From Pseudomonas quebecensis (GTDB lineage: Bacteria > Pseudomonadota > Gammaproteobacteria > Pseudomonadales > Pseudomonadaceae), in assembly GCF_026410085.1 (NCBI RefSeq), contig NZ_CP112866.1:3905001-3969000 (forward strand): DNA of 64,000 nt, written 5' to 3'. Numbering within the stretch: position 1 is the stretch's first letter; every line of letters starts with the position of its first letter. This document shows, piece by piece, positions 56,459 through 64,000 of this stretch. Under the pieces are notes generated by a model, which saw nothing but the letters and a program-made list of their open reading frames with translations, searched no databases and was not told where the DNA came from. A program made the position numbers and the translations under genes.

Positions 56459-58296
56459 CAATCACCTCCTGTATCGGTCAGTGCCGCGTTGCGTCGAATG
56501 CCCAGGGAATCGGTGACCATGGGCATGCATTGAAACTGCAGGGCTTGCATCACCTGGTTGACGACCTGCTGGGCCTCGGCGGGGTTGACGCCAGTGATCT
56601 GGATACTCGGTGAGATCGTGACCTGGACGTTATCGGTGCGAGCACTATTGAGTTCCTTGCTCAGCGTATTCGGCGCGGGCAGGCGATCACTCGATCCGAA
56701 CAGTTTGTCACCGATCCAACTGCCCGCTTCGCTGCCCAGCAAGCCGCCAATGGCGCCGCCGACCGCGGTGCCGACTCCGGGAAAAATCAAGGTGCCGATC
56801 GCCGCGCCAGCGGAAGCCCCGGCCCAGGCGCCACCGGCGGTGCTGAGACCGGCGCCGACAGCCTTCGCGTCGCCATTGCGCACGCCCTGCACCACGTCAA
56901 TGGCGGTGTCGACATACTTCAGCGGCCCGAGACGGCGGGCGCCGGCGGACTCCAGCTTACTCATCACTCCGGTCAGCCCGGAGGCCGGTATTTTGGGCGC
57001 GTGAGTCACCCCAGGCACGGCTGAACGCTCGTGACTGGAGTTCTGCGTGTGCGGCTGGGCAGTTGCGCGCGCGTCGGCAGGCAGAGGCACGCCGCCACGT
57101 TCCAGGTTTTCAATCAGCCCAGGGGCTCTGGCTGGGAGCGGTTGGCGCAGGTCGGCGTGGCTCGTTCGGCTATTGACCTGCGCGTCGCGCGGCTGCAGGC
57201 CCTGCACCGGGGCAACGGCATGGAAACCTGTGGACTGAGCCGGGAAAAACGGTTGCATCAGGCGCTCAGGCAAACCACGCAGCATCGACATCGCGCCGCG
57301 ACCTTTCAGGGGTGCAAGCCTTGCGGCAGGCGACCGCGCCCCAGATGCCGGTTTCTTCTGAGGGCCCTGTTTCTTCGGCGTGCTCTGCGCTTTGCGGTTT
57401 TTCTGGGACTTAGGCTTGGAGGTAGGCTTTTTCCCGGCGGACGGGGCTCTGCGAGCAGGACGGCGGCTACTCACCGGGGCTTGGGTTGCGGTGGCGCAGC
57501 AGCATGGTTGGCTCTTTTTGAAGCCATCGCTTTTGAACAGTTTGCCAAGCCCGCCAGGCAGTTTGCCCAGCGTCAGATCGAGCACGTTGCCTGTCACCCG
57601 GCTTTTGATCGTGTCTCCCATGCCCGAGAAAAAGCCGGTAACCACCGGTGAAAACATCGGCAGAACCACGGCCTCCGCGGTTTTGACAGTGGTGGCGGCG
57701 GCTGGCGACTCGCCGGCCCAGGCGTTGGCTTTGTCGGTCACAGCGGTCTTGGTTCGCAGCCACACGTCTTCCCAGAGTACCGGTGCGGGTTTAAGCGTCG
57801 TGGAGAGGCGCTCCTCACTCTTTGCCGACGACTCCCGCAGTTGCGCTATTGTTTTTTCCTTGACGGCCGGCGCAGCGAACGATTGTTGAAAAGCGGCAAC
57901 GGGATCGAGGGCCTTTACGTCGAGCAGCGTCATGGACTCACGGACCAGATGCTGGTCTTTCGATGTACTCGACTTAACTTCAGTCGTTGCCTTTTGTTCG
58001 GTCCCCTTGCCGATTTTAGACGCCTCACTGTCCACCGCCTTAAGCTGCGACAAGGAGGTTTGCAGCGCGTCCACACTGTCACGCAGTAACCCCAGGGCCA
58101 GCGAAAGACCGTTGAGTTGCACGCCGGCGTTGGTCAGCGCCAGACTCATCGAAAACAAAGGCGCCGCCTCTGCGTGACTTCCAGACGCCAGAGGGCCTGG
58201 GTTAACACTGTCGGCACCCTGCGCGCCGTCTGAGTGGCGAAATACACCCTGGCCATCCTTGACCACGGCATACGCGAGCGAATACTTGTCCTGCAT
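56458..58296 (-). CDS. Tail tape-measure protein
   Basis: A 612-residue tape-measure protein (P2 gpT position); its length sets tail length. Visible regions: N-terminal coiled-coil (50-110); three consecutive Cys at 265-267; a basic, proline-rich tract at 278-333 (19 Lys/Arg in 56, no acidic residues); and a Gly/Ala-rich hydrophobic region at about 478-530 (AGASAGAAIGTLIFPGVGTA), which may insert in the target membrane. AGGAG lies eight bases before the ATG. Confidence 0.9.
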   Translation of the reverse strand: MQDKYSLAYAVVKDGQGVFRHSDGAQGADSVNPGPLASGSHAEAAPLFSMSLALTNAGVQLNGLSLALGLLRDSVDALQTSLSQLKAVDSEASKIGKGTEQKATTEVKSSTSKDQHLVRESMTLLDVKALDPVAAFQQSFAAPAVKEKTIAQLRESSAKSEERLSTTLKPAPVLWEDVWLRTKTAVTDKANAWAGESPAAATTVKTAEAVVLPMFSPVVTGFFSGMGDTIKSRVTGNVLDLTLGKLPGGLGKLFKSDGFKKSQPCCCATATQAPVSSRRPARRAPSAGKKPTSKPKSQKNRKAQSTPKKQGPQKKPASGARSPAARLAPLKGRGAMSMLRGLPERLMQPFFPAQSTGFHAVAPVQGLQPRDAQVNSRTSHADLRQPLPARAPGLIENLERGGVPLPADARATAQPHTQNSSHERSAVPGVTHAPKIPASGLTGVMSKLESAGARRLGPLKYVDTAIDVVQGVRNGDAKAVGAGLSTAGGAWAGASAGAAIGTLIFPGVGTAVGGAIGGLLGSEAGSWIGDKLFGSSDRLPAPNTLSKELNSARTDNVQVTISPSIQITGVNPAEAQQVVNQVMQALQFQCMPMVTDSLGIRRNAALTDTGGD

Positions 58297-58301
58297 CCCG
58301 C

Positions 58302-58996
58302 TTACTCCTGTTTAACGCCAAGGCGAGTGATCGCAATGTCGTAGCGGCGCAATGCTTTTCCGGCGTCCCAGTCGAGGATCTCCGCCTCGTTGACCGAGTA
58401 GATCAGCGGCACCACGTCGAGGATTACCTCGATGTCGCGTTCCGAAAGAAGTCCGCCGGTTGATTTAAAAAATCGTCGATCCGCTCCTGCAGCTCGGTCC
58501 AGTCGGGCACGGTCAACCCCGACAGGTCAGGGATCATCAACCCTGTGCAATGGGCGGTAATAAACTCGGCGCGCTCTTTATTGGTGGCGAGCTTTTTCAT
58601 CACCTTGGTGGCGCGCAGAGCCGGCATCTCCAGAGGCAGTTCGGTCAGGGTTCGGCCGGCTGCTTCCAGGGGCAATAGCAGTTGCACGGGCTGGTCGTAA
58701 GGCGGCGCCTCGTGGGCATTCAGGAAAAACGACGCCGGGCGTGTCGACATATCGTGCACGTATTGAGCGATGCTTACGTAGTCCGGGCGTTTCAGCTGAT
58801 CCAGCTCTTTTTCCGACAGGCCGGTGGCGAGTTTCGCCAGTTCAAAGAACTGGTCGTCCTCGTCGTCACCGGCCCGGGCCAGCGCATCTTTTTGCGCGGC
58901 GTAGTACAGCGGTTTGAGTTGCACCTGCTCGATCGTTGCACCGGTGTCGGCGGTGATCGGAGACAGCAGGTGATGCAGCGGTGGCATCCAGGCCAT
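58302..58996 (-). CDS. Tail assembly chaperones gpE and gpE-E' (-1 frameshift fusion)
   Basis: The 0-frame product gpE has 190 residues and stops at 58424. A -1 slip at T-TTT-TTA (codon 177) continues as KSTGGLLSERDIEVILDVVP and onward to a stop at 58302, giving a 231-residue fusion. E and E-E' are the P2-type chaperones that load the tape-measure protein. Annotation pipelines often call the E' part as a separate 'GpE family' ORF. It lies just upstream of the tape-measure gene. Confidence 0.85.
58466..58472 (-). promoter_or_regulatory. -1 ribosomal frameshift heptamer T-TTT-TTA
   Basis: On the minus strand the sequence reads GAT TTT TTA AAT in gpE frame, a perfect X-XXY-YYZ heptamer (TTTTTTA). 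The P2-type equivalent uses T-TTT-TTG. Frame position was checked codon by codon from the ATG at 58996. Confidence 0.88.
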
Positions 58997-59019
58997 GAGG
59001 CAATTCCTTGTTCAAACAA

Positions 59020-59039
59020 GGGGCGAGCGTGCTCGCCCC
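59020..59039. terminator. Stem-loop between tube and gpE genes
   Basis: A perfect 9-bp repeat ggggcgagc / gctcgcccc with a 2-base spacer lies eight bases past the tube gene stop. Weak T run; probably attenuates expression after the abundant sheath and tube genes. Confidence 0.6.
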
Positions 59040-59046
59040 AAGGGGT

Positions 59047-59553
59047 TTAAGGCATCAGCACGGCGCGGCGGGCATCGCCCAGAATATCGACACCGTTGAG
59101 CACGAATTTCTGGGTGCGCACGTCGATATCAATCACCGGGATGCCATTCTCCAGTCGGGTGTAGGTGCGGCAGGACAACTCCAGCGTGGTCAGGGCTTTG
59201 TCGCCCATTTTCAGCTTCGCTTCATCGAGTGATTTGAGCTTGCCGCCGACGGTGTGGTAAGTGAAATACGTTTTGCCGTCCTGGTCCTGGCCGGCCTCAC
59301 GCACGTTCAGCAGGATGTCGTCGCTCATGCGCACGCCCAGGGCCAGCATGATTTCCGGGCCGGCGCCTTGCAGCACCAGCGTGGCGCCGAGCACCTTGCC
59401 GCTCTTGGCCATTTCCTCGGCAATAAAGCGGCCGCCGGACATGGATTCCATCTCGAACTCGATCTTCGGCGGGGTGAACTCTTCCACGGTCGCGGACAAC
59501 GGCAGGCCTTGGAGGGTGGCCGCAATGGCCTGTCTGACTCGGTTGGTAAACAT
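59047..59553 (-). CDS. Tail tube protein (FII-like)
   Basis: A 168-residue contractile-tail tube protein (TVEEFTPPKIEFEMESMSGG near residue 23; LELSCRTYTRLENGIPVIDIDV near 124). It polymerises inside the sheath to form the needle that penetrates target cells. Its ATG overlaps the sheath stop by one base. Confidence 0.93.
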   Translation of the reverse strand: MFTNRVRQAIAATLQGLPLSATVEEFTPPKIEFEMESMSGGRFIAEEMAKSGKVLGATLVLQGAGPEIMLALGVRMSDDILLNVREAGQDQDGKTYFTYHTVGGKLKSLDEAKLKMGDKALTTLELSCRTYTRLENGIPVIDIDVRTQKFVLNGVDILGDARRAVLMP

Positions 59554-60719
59554 TAGAGAACGTCCTCCAGGAACTGCTCGATGATTTCATCGCGGGCGTT
59601 GAGTTGATAAATCATGTGTTCGTTTGGCGCGTAGCGGCCGTAGTCGATGACGATGAACCAGGTGCCGTTCTTGTACTTCTCGACGCTGTTCAACTCGGGG
59701 TGCAGGTACACGCTGCCGCCGGGAATGGTTTCGTCGACGACCAGGGTTTGCAGCCAATCGTTGATGCGCTTGACCTCCTGGTCCATGAAGGACTTGGTGA
59801 GGTTCTTGGCCATGGCTTTCTGGCCGGCCTTGACCAGCTTGCGGCTGATGGCATCTTCCAGGCCGACATAGCTGATGAACTTACCGGTGATGGAACGGTT
59901 ACCCAGCAACGAAAAACCGCCAAGGATGGTGCGGGCGTAGTAGCTGATGCCATAGCGATTGAGCAGGTCGCCTTCGGTGGAGGTATCGAGGATGTTGTAC
60001 TCGACGACGCGGGAAACGTCCTCGGCGAACGTCACCTGATTACCCGGGCTCTCCCACTGTTTGACCTTGGCAAGCGCAGCGATGGCCAGGGACGACGGCG
60101 ACAGGAACACGTTTTTCTTCGCCGCCTTGGAGTACACCGACGGCATGTTGTGCACCAGCAGGCAACGATCGAAACCGAGGTCGGCACCGCCCAGTTCGCC
60201 GCTGTAGGTGACCTGGTCGGCAACACTGGCATCTTTGCCATCGAGCACGACACGTGCCTTGATGCGCTTGCCGAACGCGGCGAACTCGCCGGCCACGGCC
60301 TTGGTGCCGGTGAAGCCTGGAGCGCCGATGATGGTCAAGTCTTCGGGGACGCTGCTCAGGGCGGCCAGGCCCAGTTTGCGGCCGGTCACCGGCTCGTTGC
60401 CGCCGATCACGTTGTTGAGGGTGTCAGCGGGCGTCGCGCCCTCCTCCACAATCACCACGTAGACCGGCACCTTTACGACTTTGAGAATCTGGTAGACGGC
60501 GTGGAACAGCGTGCCCGACTCGGCCCCGGTGGGGTCCAGCAGCGCCTGGGTGGTGAAGCTATTGATGCGAAGCGGTGCGTTTTTCGGAATCGACGCATGG
60601 GCGTTCGGCGCGGTGCCGACCAGACCGATCACGTTGTCACCCAGGCCACCCATGGCCTCGGGGGATTCGGTGGCATTCACGGTGATGCCGTTGTGCTCGA
60701 AGTTAAGAACCTCAGCCAT
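59553..60719 (-). CDS. Contractile tail sheath protein (FI-like)
   Basis: A 388-residue sheath protein, the size of R-pyocin sheath (FEHNGITVNATESPEAMGGLG at the N terminus; GISYYARTILGGFSLLGNRS near 265; GRYAPNEHMIYQLN near the C terminus). Contraction drives the tube through the target envelope. It starts two bases after the stop of the 57-residue gene. Confidence 0.96.
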   Translation of the reverse strand: MAEVLNFEHNGITVNATESPEAMGGLGDNVIGLVGTAPNAHASIPKNAPLRINSFTTQALLDPTGAESGTLFHAVYQILKVVKVPVYVVIVEEGATPADTLNNVIGGNEPVTGRKLGLAALSSVPEDLTIIGAPGFTGTKAVAGEFAAFGKRIKARVVLDGKDASVADQVTYSGELGGADLGFDRCLLVHNMPSVYSKAAKKNVFLSPSSLAIAALAKVKQWESPGNQVTFAEDVSRVVEYNILDTSTEGDLLNRYGISYYARTILGGFSLLGNRSITGKFISYVGLEDAISRKLVKAGQKAMAKNLTKSFMDQEVKRINDWLQTLVVDETIPGGSVYLHPELNSVEKYKNGTWFIVIDYGRYAPNEHMIYQLNARDEIIEQFLEDVL

Positions 60720-60721
60720 GG

Positions 60722-60895
60722 TTATTCAGCCTTCTTGGGGGTGGAGTTGAGGACGCTGGTCAGTTCCAGACGGCCGGCGGTGCGCAGGGCGGATGCTTCG
60801 ACGTCCAACAGTTCGAGCTCCTCGCCGACGGTGGACCAATGGCCCTTGCCGGTGGGGAATGGGATGAGGACGGTGTAGGTTTGGCGGTCAGACAT
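60722..60895 (-). CDS. Small protein preceding the sheath gene (57 aa)
   Basis: A 57-residue protein (MSDRQTYTVLIPFPTGKG to VLNSTPKKAE). It occupies the position of small pre-sheath proteins in contractile-tail clusters such as Mu. No domain recognised. An ATG ten codons upstream in frame is less likely. Confidence 0.72.
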   Translation of the reverse strand: MSDRQTYTVLIPFPTGKGHWSTVGEELELLDVEASALRTAGRLELTSVLNSTPKKAE

Positions 60896-60921
60896 GAGTG
60901 GAATTCTCCGGGTGTAGAACG

Positions 60922-60949
60922 CCAAAGCCCCTGCGGGGAGGGGCTTTGG
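60922..60949. terminator. Stem-loop upstream of the sheath block
   Basis: A perfect 10-bp inverted repeat ccaaagcccc / ggggctttgg with an 8-base loop. With the adjacent terminator it separates the fibre module from the sheath module. Confidence 0.6.
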
Positions 60950-60956
60950 GGAGGCG

Positions 60957-60977
60957 AAAAAAAACCGCTTTCGCGGT
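60957..60977 (-). terminator. Rho-independent terminator after the fibre-assembly gene
   Basis: On the minus strand accgc-GAAA-gcggt is followed by T8 (plus-strand A run 60957-60964), just past the chaperone-like gene stop at 60982. It divides the tailocin into two transcription blocks, unless readthrough occurs. Confidence 0.75.
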
Positions 60978-60981
60978 GAGG

Positions 60982-61218
60982 TTATTTGAGAAAGGGAGGT
61001 TTAGATGGCCACTCGACCGCGTCCGGGTCGCTGCCTTGGTCCGGGATATCTCGCAGGCCCTGACGATAGGTTAAAAACGCAGCCTTGTTTGACTCCTCCA
61101 TTGGATAATCTGGCATAGCCGCATAATCACTGGCAGCCAGATCCTGGTCGCGAGCACTACGAATTACCTGCCACTTGATTAGCGGATGAAGTTCAGCAGG
61201 TACAAAAATCGGTTTCAT
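60982..61218 (-). CDS. Tail fibre assembly chaperone-like protein
   Basis: A 78-residue protein with the Phage_tail_APC pattern: RDQDLAASDYAAMPDYPMEESN, then FLTYRQGLRDIPDQ and VEWPSKPPF. Such chaperones help fold or assemble the fibre tip encoded just upstream. Confidence 0.83.
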   Translation of the reverse strand: MKPIFVPAELHPLIKWQVIRSARDQDLAASDYAAMPDYPMEESNKAAFLTYRQGLRDIPDQGSDPDAVEWPSKPPFLK

Positions 61219-61227
61219 AATTTCTCC

Positions 61228-61980
61228 TTAATTCAACGCCAACATAGTTCCCCAGTCACCTGGACTAGTAACAACACCCGTACATGCACCTGCCAGCATC
61301 ACCTCGACAACCCCGGATGCGGAGTTGCGCATTGGGTGCAGATGATAATAAGCACCGAAGAGCTCGGTGGGTGCTACAACCGCAGAGCACCAGCGCCATT
61401 TGCCTTTTTCTACCCCTGTGCTCCAAGCACCAGCAATTGCCCCCTCTACAACTCGGACAAAAGCCCCCAATGTAATGTAAGAGTTAAGCGGCACCGCGCC
61501 AGTCCCATTTGCAAGCGCCGTATCTACGGTGTAGGGGAAAGCCAGCCACGGACTCACACCGGCGGTTGCCCATTTCAACTGCCACACGTTGACGATAGTT
61601 CGCCAGTACTCACTGGCCCTAATATCAAATTCAGGAAACTGTTCACGCACGTCCGCCTGTACCTGCAACATGAAGTCCACATCCGCCTGCGGGCGTCCCG
61701 TGGCTTGAGAGGTAGCAGTTATCGAACGAAGTTTGTTGCAAGTTACTTCACCATGAATACCCCAGTTATCAATCAATTTCCCGTCGGCGCTGGGGTACAA
61801 ATTGAAATTTTTAGTCACCGCCAGCCTTGGCAAGCGATTTTTAAGATCCAACAATTGCGCTTCATAGGCACGTCGTGCCTCAGCAATCGCTTTATCAATC
61901 TCTCCGACCTTTCCGGTGATAACTTGGGTAAGGTTATTCGCTGCACTGACCACGGCGGCCAGTTGTTGTTCTGTACTCAA
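61228..61980 (-). CDS. Tail fibre tip / receptor-binding protein (predicted)
   Basis: A 250-residue protein. Residues 1-50 are a heptad-like helical region (QQLAAVVSAANNLTQVITG and onward) suited to trimerisation; the rest is aromatic- and Gly-rich (YWRTIVNVWQLKWATAG, GVEKGKWRWCSAVV) and looks like a receptor-binding tip. It starts with TTG at 61980 behind AGGAG (eight bases). The region is A+T-rich compared with its neighbours (25 of 60 G+C at 61801-61860), implying exchange between strains. I do not recognise a family beyond 'tailocin tail protein'. Confidence 0.72.
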   Translation of the reverse strand: MSTEQQLAAVVSAANNLTQVITGKVGEIDKAIAEARRAYEAQLLDLKNRLPRLAVTKNFNLYPSADGKLIDNWGIHGEVTCNKLRSITATSQATGRPQADVDFMLQVQADVREQFPEFDIRASEYWRTIVNVWQLKWATAGVSPWLAFPYTVDTALANGTGAVPLNSYITLGAFVRVVEGAIAGAWSTGVEKGKWRWCSAVVAPTELFGAYYHLHPMRNSASGVVEVMLAGACTGVVTSPGDWGTMLALN

Positions 61981-62042
61981 AATATGATCTCCTTATCTTT
62001 TACAATGACCAGACAGTTTCTCAATTTAGAAAGCCGACAAAA

Positions 62043-62585
62043 CTAGATGCCGCCGCCAACACTTTCGAGTTTCATTACTCGAAACATGAGCCCTACCCCT
62101 CTGGCCATGTTGTCTACACTGGCTGCGGACAACGCTGCCAACTCATCGATCAACAACACATTCAGATTTTCACTCCCCACCACAATCACCAAGCTATCCC
62201 CCGGCAACGGCGAAACATCCAGCGTAAACTTCTGCAGTACCCGAGCCGCCGCCGCTTTATACGTCAGCAACTTCCCGGCGACGGAATACACCGCCAACAA
62301 CGTCCCACTGGCGAGATAAAAACCAAACTCGCCAATTTCATATTCACCGTCGCCATCAAACAGCGCGGCCATCCTGAGTTGGTGGTTGCCCAGGTCTTCA
62401 TAATCCACGATGGCGACCCGCTGGCGTTCGTCGCGCAAGGCCACTTCGCTGCCGTCCGGGTTGTAGCGCCCGGTGCCGGCGCCAATGTGGGTTATTTCAC
62501 CTTTCAAACCCTGGTTCTTTGCCTGCAGCACTTCATCCAATCCCTTGGAGGTGAAGCGCACCAGGCGCGTAATGTCATCTGTCAT
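62043..62585 (-). CDS. Tail-collar fibre protein (DUF3751 type), short
   Basis: A 180-residue protein with the collar-fibre N-terminal domain (ITRLVRFTSKGLDEVLQAKNQG; THIGAGTGRYNPDGSEV; FGFYLASGTLLAVYS). This is the baseplate-attachment domain usually found at the N terminus of long fibres, but here the gene ends at its boundary and the tip is encoded separately. It overlaps the gpI stop by four bases. Confidence 0.85.
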   Translation of the reverse strand: MTDDITRLVRFTSKGLDEVLQAKNQGLKGEITHIGAGTGRYNPDGSEVALRDERQRVAIVDYEDLGNHQLRMAALFDGDGEYEIGEFGFYLASGTLLAVYSVAGKLLTYKAAAARVLQKFTLDVSPLPGDSLVIVVGSENLNVLLIDELAALSAASVDNMARGVGLMFRVMKLESVGGGI

Positions 62586-63220
62586 GGCTGCGCCCTGAGG
62601 TCGTAGTCGTTAATGGTGTAGTGCCGGGCGACGCCTGCACTGTTTAGCCCAGCAACCAGCGCCAATTCAGGCAATGCGCCGCTGAGCGAAAACTCCCCGT
62701 CGCTTAAGGGGGCCTCGAGGACTTGCGCAAACGCAAGCTGACCTGCGGTTTCATGCACGATGGTGATCGTCGCCTGATCCCGCTCGCTCTTGGCAGCGTT
62801 GATACGCCGGATCAACCGGTTATGGTCGCCACTGGACCAGCTGCGCCCAATAATGGCCTGCACGTCGAACGTATAGGGCACACCCAAAGGCCGCTGCTGG
62901 TACCAAGCGCTGATGTTGGGAGTAAAACCCAGTGACTCCACCGCATGGCTCAACGCCTTGGGTGTGCCTGCCTGACGCTGAATCTGCCAGGACAGGCCCA
63001 CGGTCAGGCGCTTCTCTGTTTCGGTAGCGTGTGCATCCCATTCGCTGACACCGCGGTCGGCCGCCAGGTAGGGAAGAAACTCGACGGGCGTCAGCAGCGG
63101 GTTCATTAAGGCGGGAAACGGCGGTATAACGCGGTCGAGCAATGTGCCGAAGCCTACGTCCAACGCCTTCTCCAACGGTGAGCTATTGGCCGGCAACAGG
63201 CTCGCGGTGATGTCACTCAT
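62582..63220 (-). CDS. Baseplate protein I (gpI)
   Basis: A 212-residue gpI-type baseplate wedge protein (LPANSSPLEKALDVGFGTLLDRV at the N terminus; PYLAADRGVSEWDAHATETEKR near residue 52; RQAGTPKALSHAVESLGF near 82). It anchors the tail fibre to the baseplate. It overlaps the gpJ stop and the fibre start by four bases each. Confidence 0.92.
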   Translation of the reverse strand: MSDITASLLPANSSPLEKALDVGFGTLLDRVIPPFPALMNPLLTPVEFLPYLAADRGVSEWDAHATETEKRLTVGLSWQIQRQAGTPKALSHAVESLGFTPNISAWYQQRPLGVPYTFDVQAIIGRSWSSGDHNRLIRRINAAKSERDQATITIVHETAGQLAFAQVLEAPLSDGEFSLSGALPELALVAGLNSAGVARHYTINDYDLRAQP

Positions 63221-64000
63221 AGCGTGCGTACCTCCACCTCGACACCGGTGCAGTAAGGGGCCTGGAAGGCCGTGGTGACGATAGGCTCCAGGGGTTCGAG
63301 AATCTGCAATTGCGCCGCGCCGGCGCTGTGAATGGCGTAGTCGATCCAGCTGGGGTCGACGCGTCCTTCAAGGCGATGGCAGGATTCCGCATAGGTTTGC
63401 AGCAGACGTTGCGCCGCGACCTGGGTCAAGCCGGAGTCCGGACCGGCGTTGATCCTGGCCACTACGCGGATCTTGTAGGGAAGAATCTGCGCACTCTGCA
63501 CGCTGACCAGGTCGGTTTCCGGCCGCACATCCGGCCGTGCGAAATGTCGTCGTACACCGTCAAGCAAATCGGCGGATGCAGTGCCATCACCCTCTCGGGA
63601 CAGCACGGTGACCATCACTTCGCCTGGGGCGGTGCGTCGTCCATTGCCGTCCTTGACCTGGGCTGCATAGCCGTCAGGATCAAAGGTGTAGCTGACCGTG
63701 ACCAGCCCTGGTGTAGCGCTTTGTACCTTCACCGACGGCCGCTCGCCCAGGGTGAAGACCTCGCGGCGGTACTGCATCCGCGAACCCGCCGCCGGCGCAT
63801 GGGGCGCCAGGTAATAGCGCAGGCGGGCATCGTCGTCACTTTCCAGGGTCGGCGGCACGGGCGGGAATGCCGCCGGGTCGCCGGGGTCGAGCACCTGGCG
63901 CTCCAGCCCCATGTCGGCCAGGCGTGCATCCAGGTTGCTGCCGTTGGCCCACCAGGCCAGCATCTGCTTGATGCGGGCGTTGTATTTGCGTTCATGGGTT
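63217..64000 (-). CDS. Baseplate protein J (gpJ), 5' end beyond window
   Basis: At least 261 residues of a gpJ-type baseplate protein (ERKYNARIKQMLAWWANG near the visible start; YYLAPHAPAAGSRMQYRREVF; HSAGAAQLQILEPLEP at the C terminus). The reading frame stays open to 64000, so the start codon lies outside. It is the first visible gene of the tailocin structural run. Confidence 0.92.
   Translation of the reverse strand, partial: THERKYNARIKQMLAWWANGSNLDARLADMGLERQVLDPGDPAAFPPVPPTLESDDDARLRYYLAPHAPAAGSRMQYRREVFTLGERPSVKVQSATPGLVTVSYTFDPDGYAAQVKDGNGRRTAPGEVMVTVLSREGDGTASADLLDGVRRHFARPDVRPETDLVSVQSAQILPYKIRVVARINAGPDSGLTQVAAQRLLQTYAESCHRLEGRVDPSWIDYAIHSAGAAQLQILEPLEPIVTTAFQAPYCTGVEVEVRTL

Noticed and set aside
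53770..64000. Reading the tail cluster as a complete prophage
   Set aside because: No capsid, terminase, portal or integrase gene is seen in the window, and order matches tailocins; completeness cannot be judged beyond 64000.

Overview
The window is chromosomal DNA from a Pseudomonas of the fluorescens group. The evidence is the G+C-rich coding bias, a complete seven-gene wsp operon, the divergent fpr/finR pair, REP/REPIN palindromes of the gtgggagggggcttgccccc type, and an R-type tailocin beside cinA-recA. From memory, much of the left half follows the gene order of P. aeruginosa around ppc, lysS, prfB and wsp. No rRNA, tRNA, CRISPR array or intact insertion sequence was found.

Layout. (1) 1-8.7 kb: a PEP-mutase-superfamily protein, a DUF72 protein, tsaB, adk and ppc on the minus strand, then three plus-strand genes ending in an OmpA-type peptidoglycan-binding lipoprotein. 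(2) 8.7-15.6 kb, minus strand: small envelope proteins, a lipoprotein hydrolase, a DUF1704 putative metallopeptidase, a TetR regulator, lysS, and prfB with its programmed frameshift. (3) 15.7-24.2 kb: wspABCDEF-wspR, the surface-sensing chemosensory pathway that makes c-di-GMP, with overlapping genes from wspA to wspF. (4) 25.2-35.3 kb, plus strand: a LysR gene, a PatD-like aldehyde dehydrogenase, a ydcSTUV-type polyamine ABC importer, patD and spdH, which together read as a polyamine uptake and catabolism locus. (5) 35.7-49.4 kb: opgD, an old-yellow-enzyme reductase, kup, rimO, an acetyltransferase, an atypical RNA pseudouridine synthase, a DUF1456 protein, trmO, fpr/finR, dgkA, an ErdR-like regulator and a DTW-domain tRNA modification gene. 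(6) 49.5-53.7 kb: a small secreted protein, a LOG-family hydrolase, and recX, recA and cinA on the minus strand, with a LexA box in front of recA. (7) 53.8-64.0 kb, minus strand: the 3' part of a contractile R-type tailocin cluster, running from baseplate J (cut by the window edge) through gpI, the tail-fibre module, sheath, tube, gpE/E', tape measure, gpU, gpX, gpD and GH19 endolysin to Rz/Rz1.

Points most worth a second look: the short, A+T-rich, split tail-fibre module bounded by a terminator; the T-TTT-TTA slippery heptamer that fuses gpE to E'; the tape-measure protein with an acid-free basic tract and a long Gly/Ala hydrophobic segment; the polyamine locus that joins ydcSTUV-patD to spdH and a second patD paralogue; the pseudouridine synthase that lacks the canonical catalytic Asp; and a nested palindrome near 37.9 kb in which a REPIN appears to sit in the loop of an older terminator hairpin.
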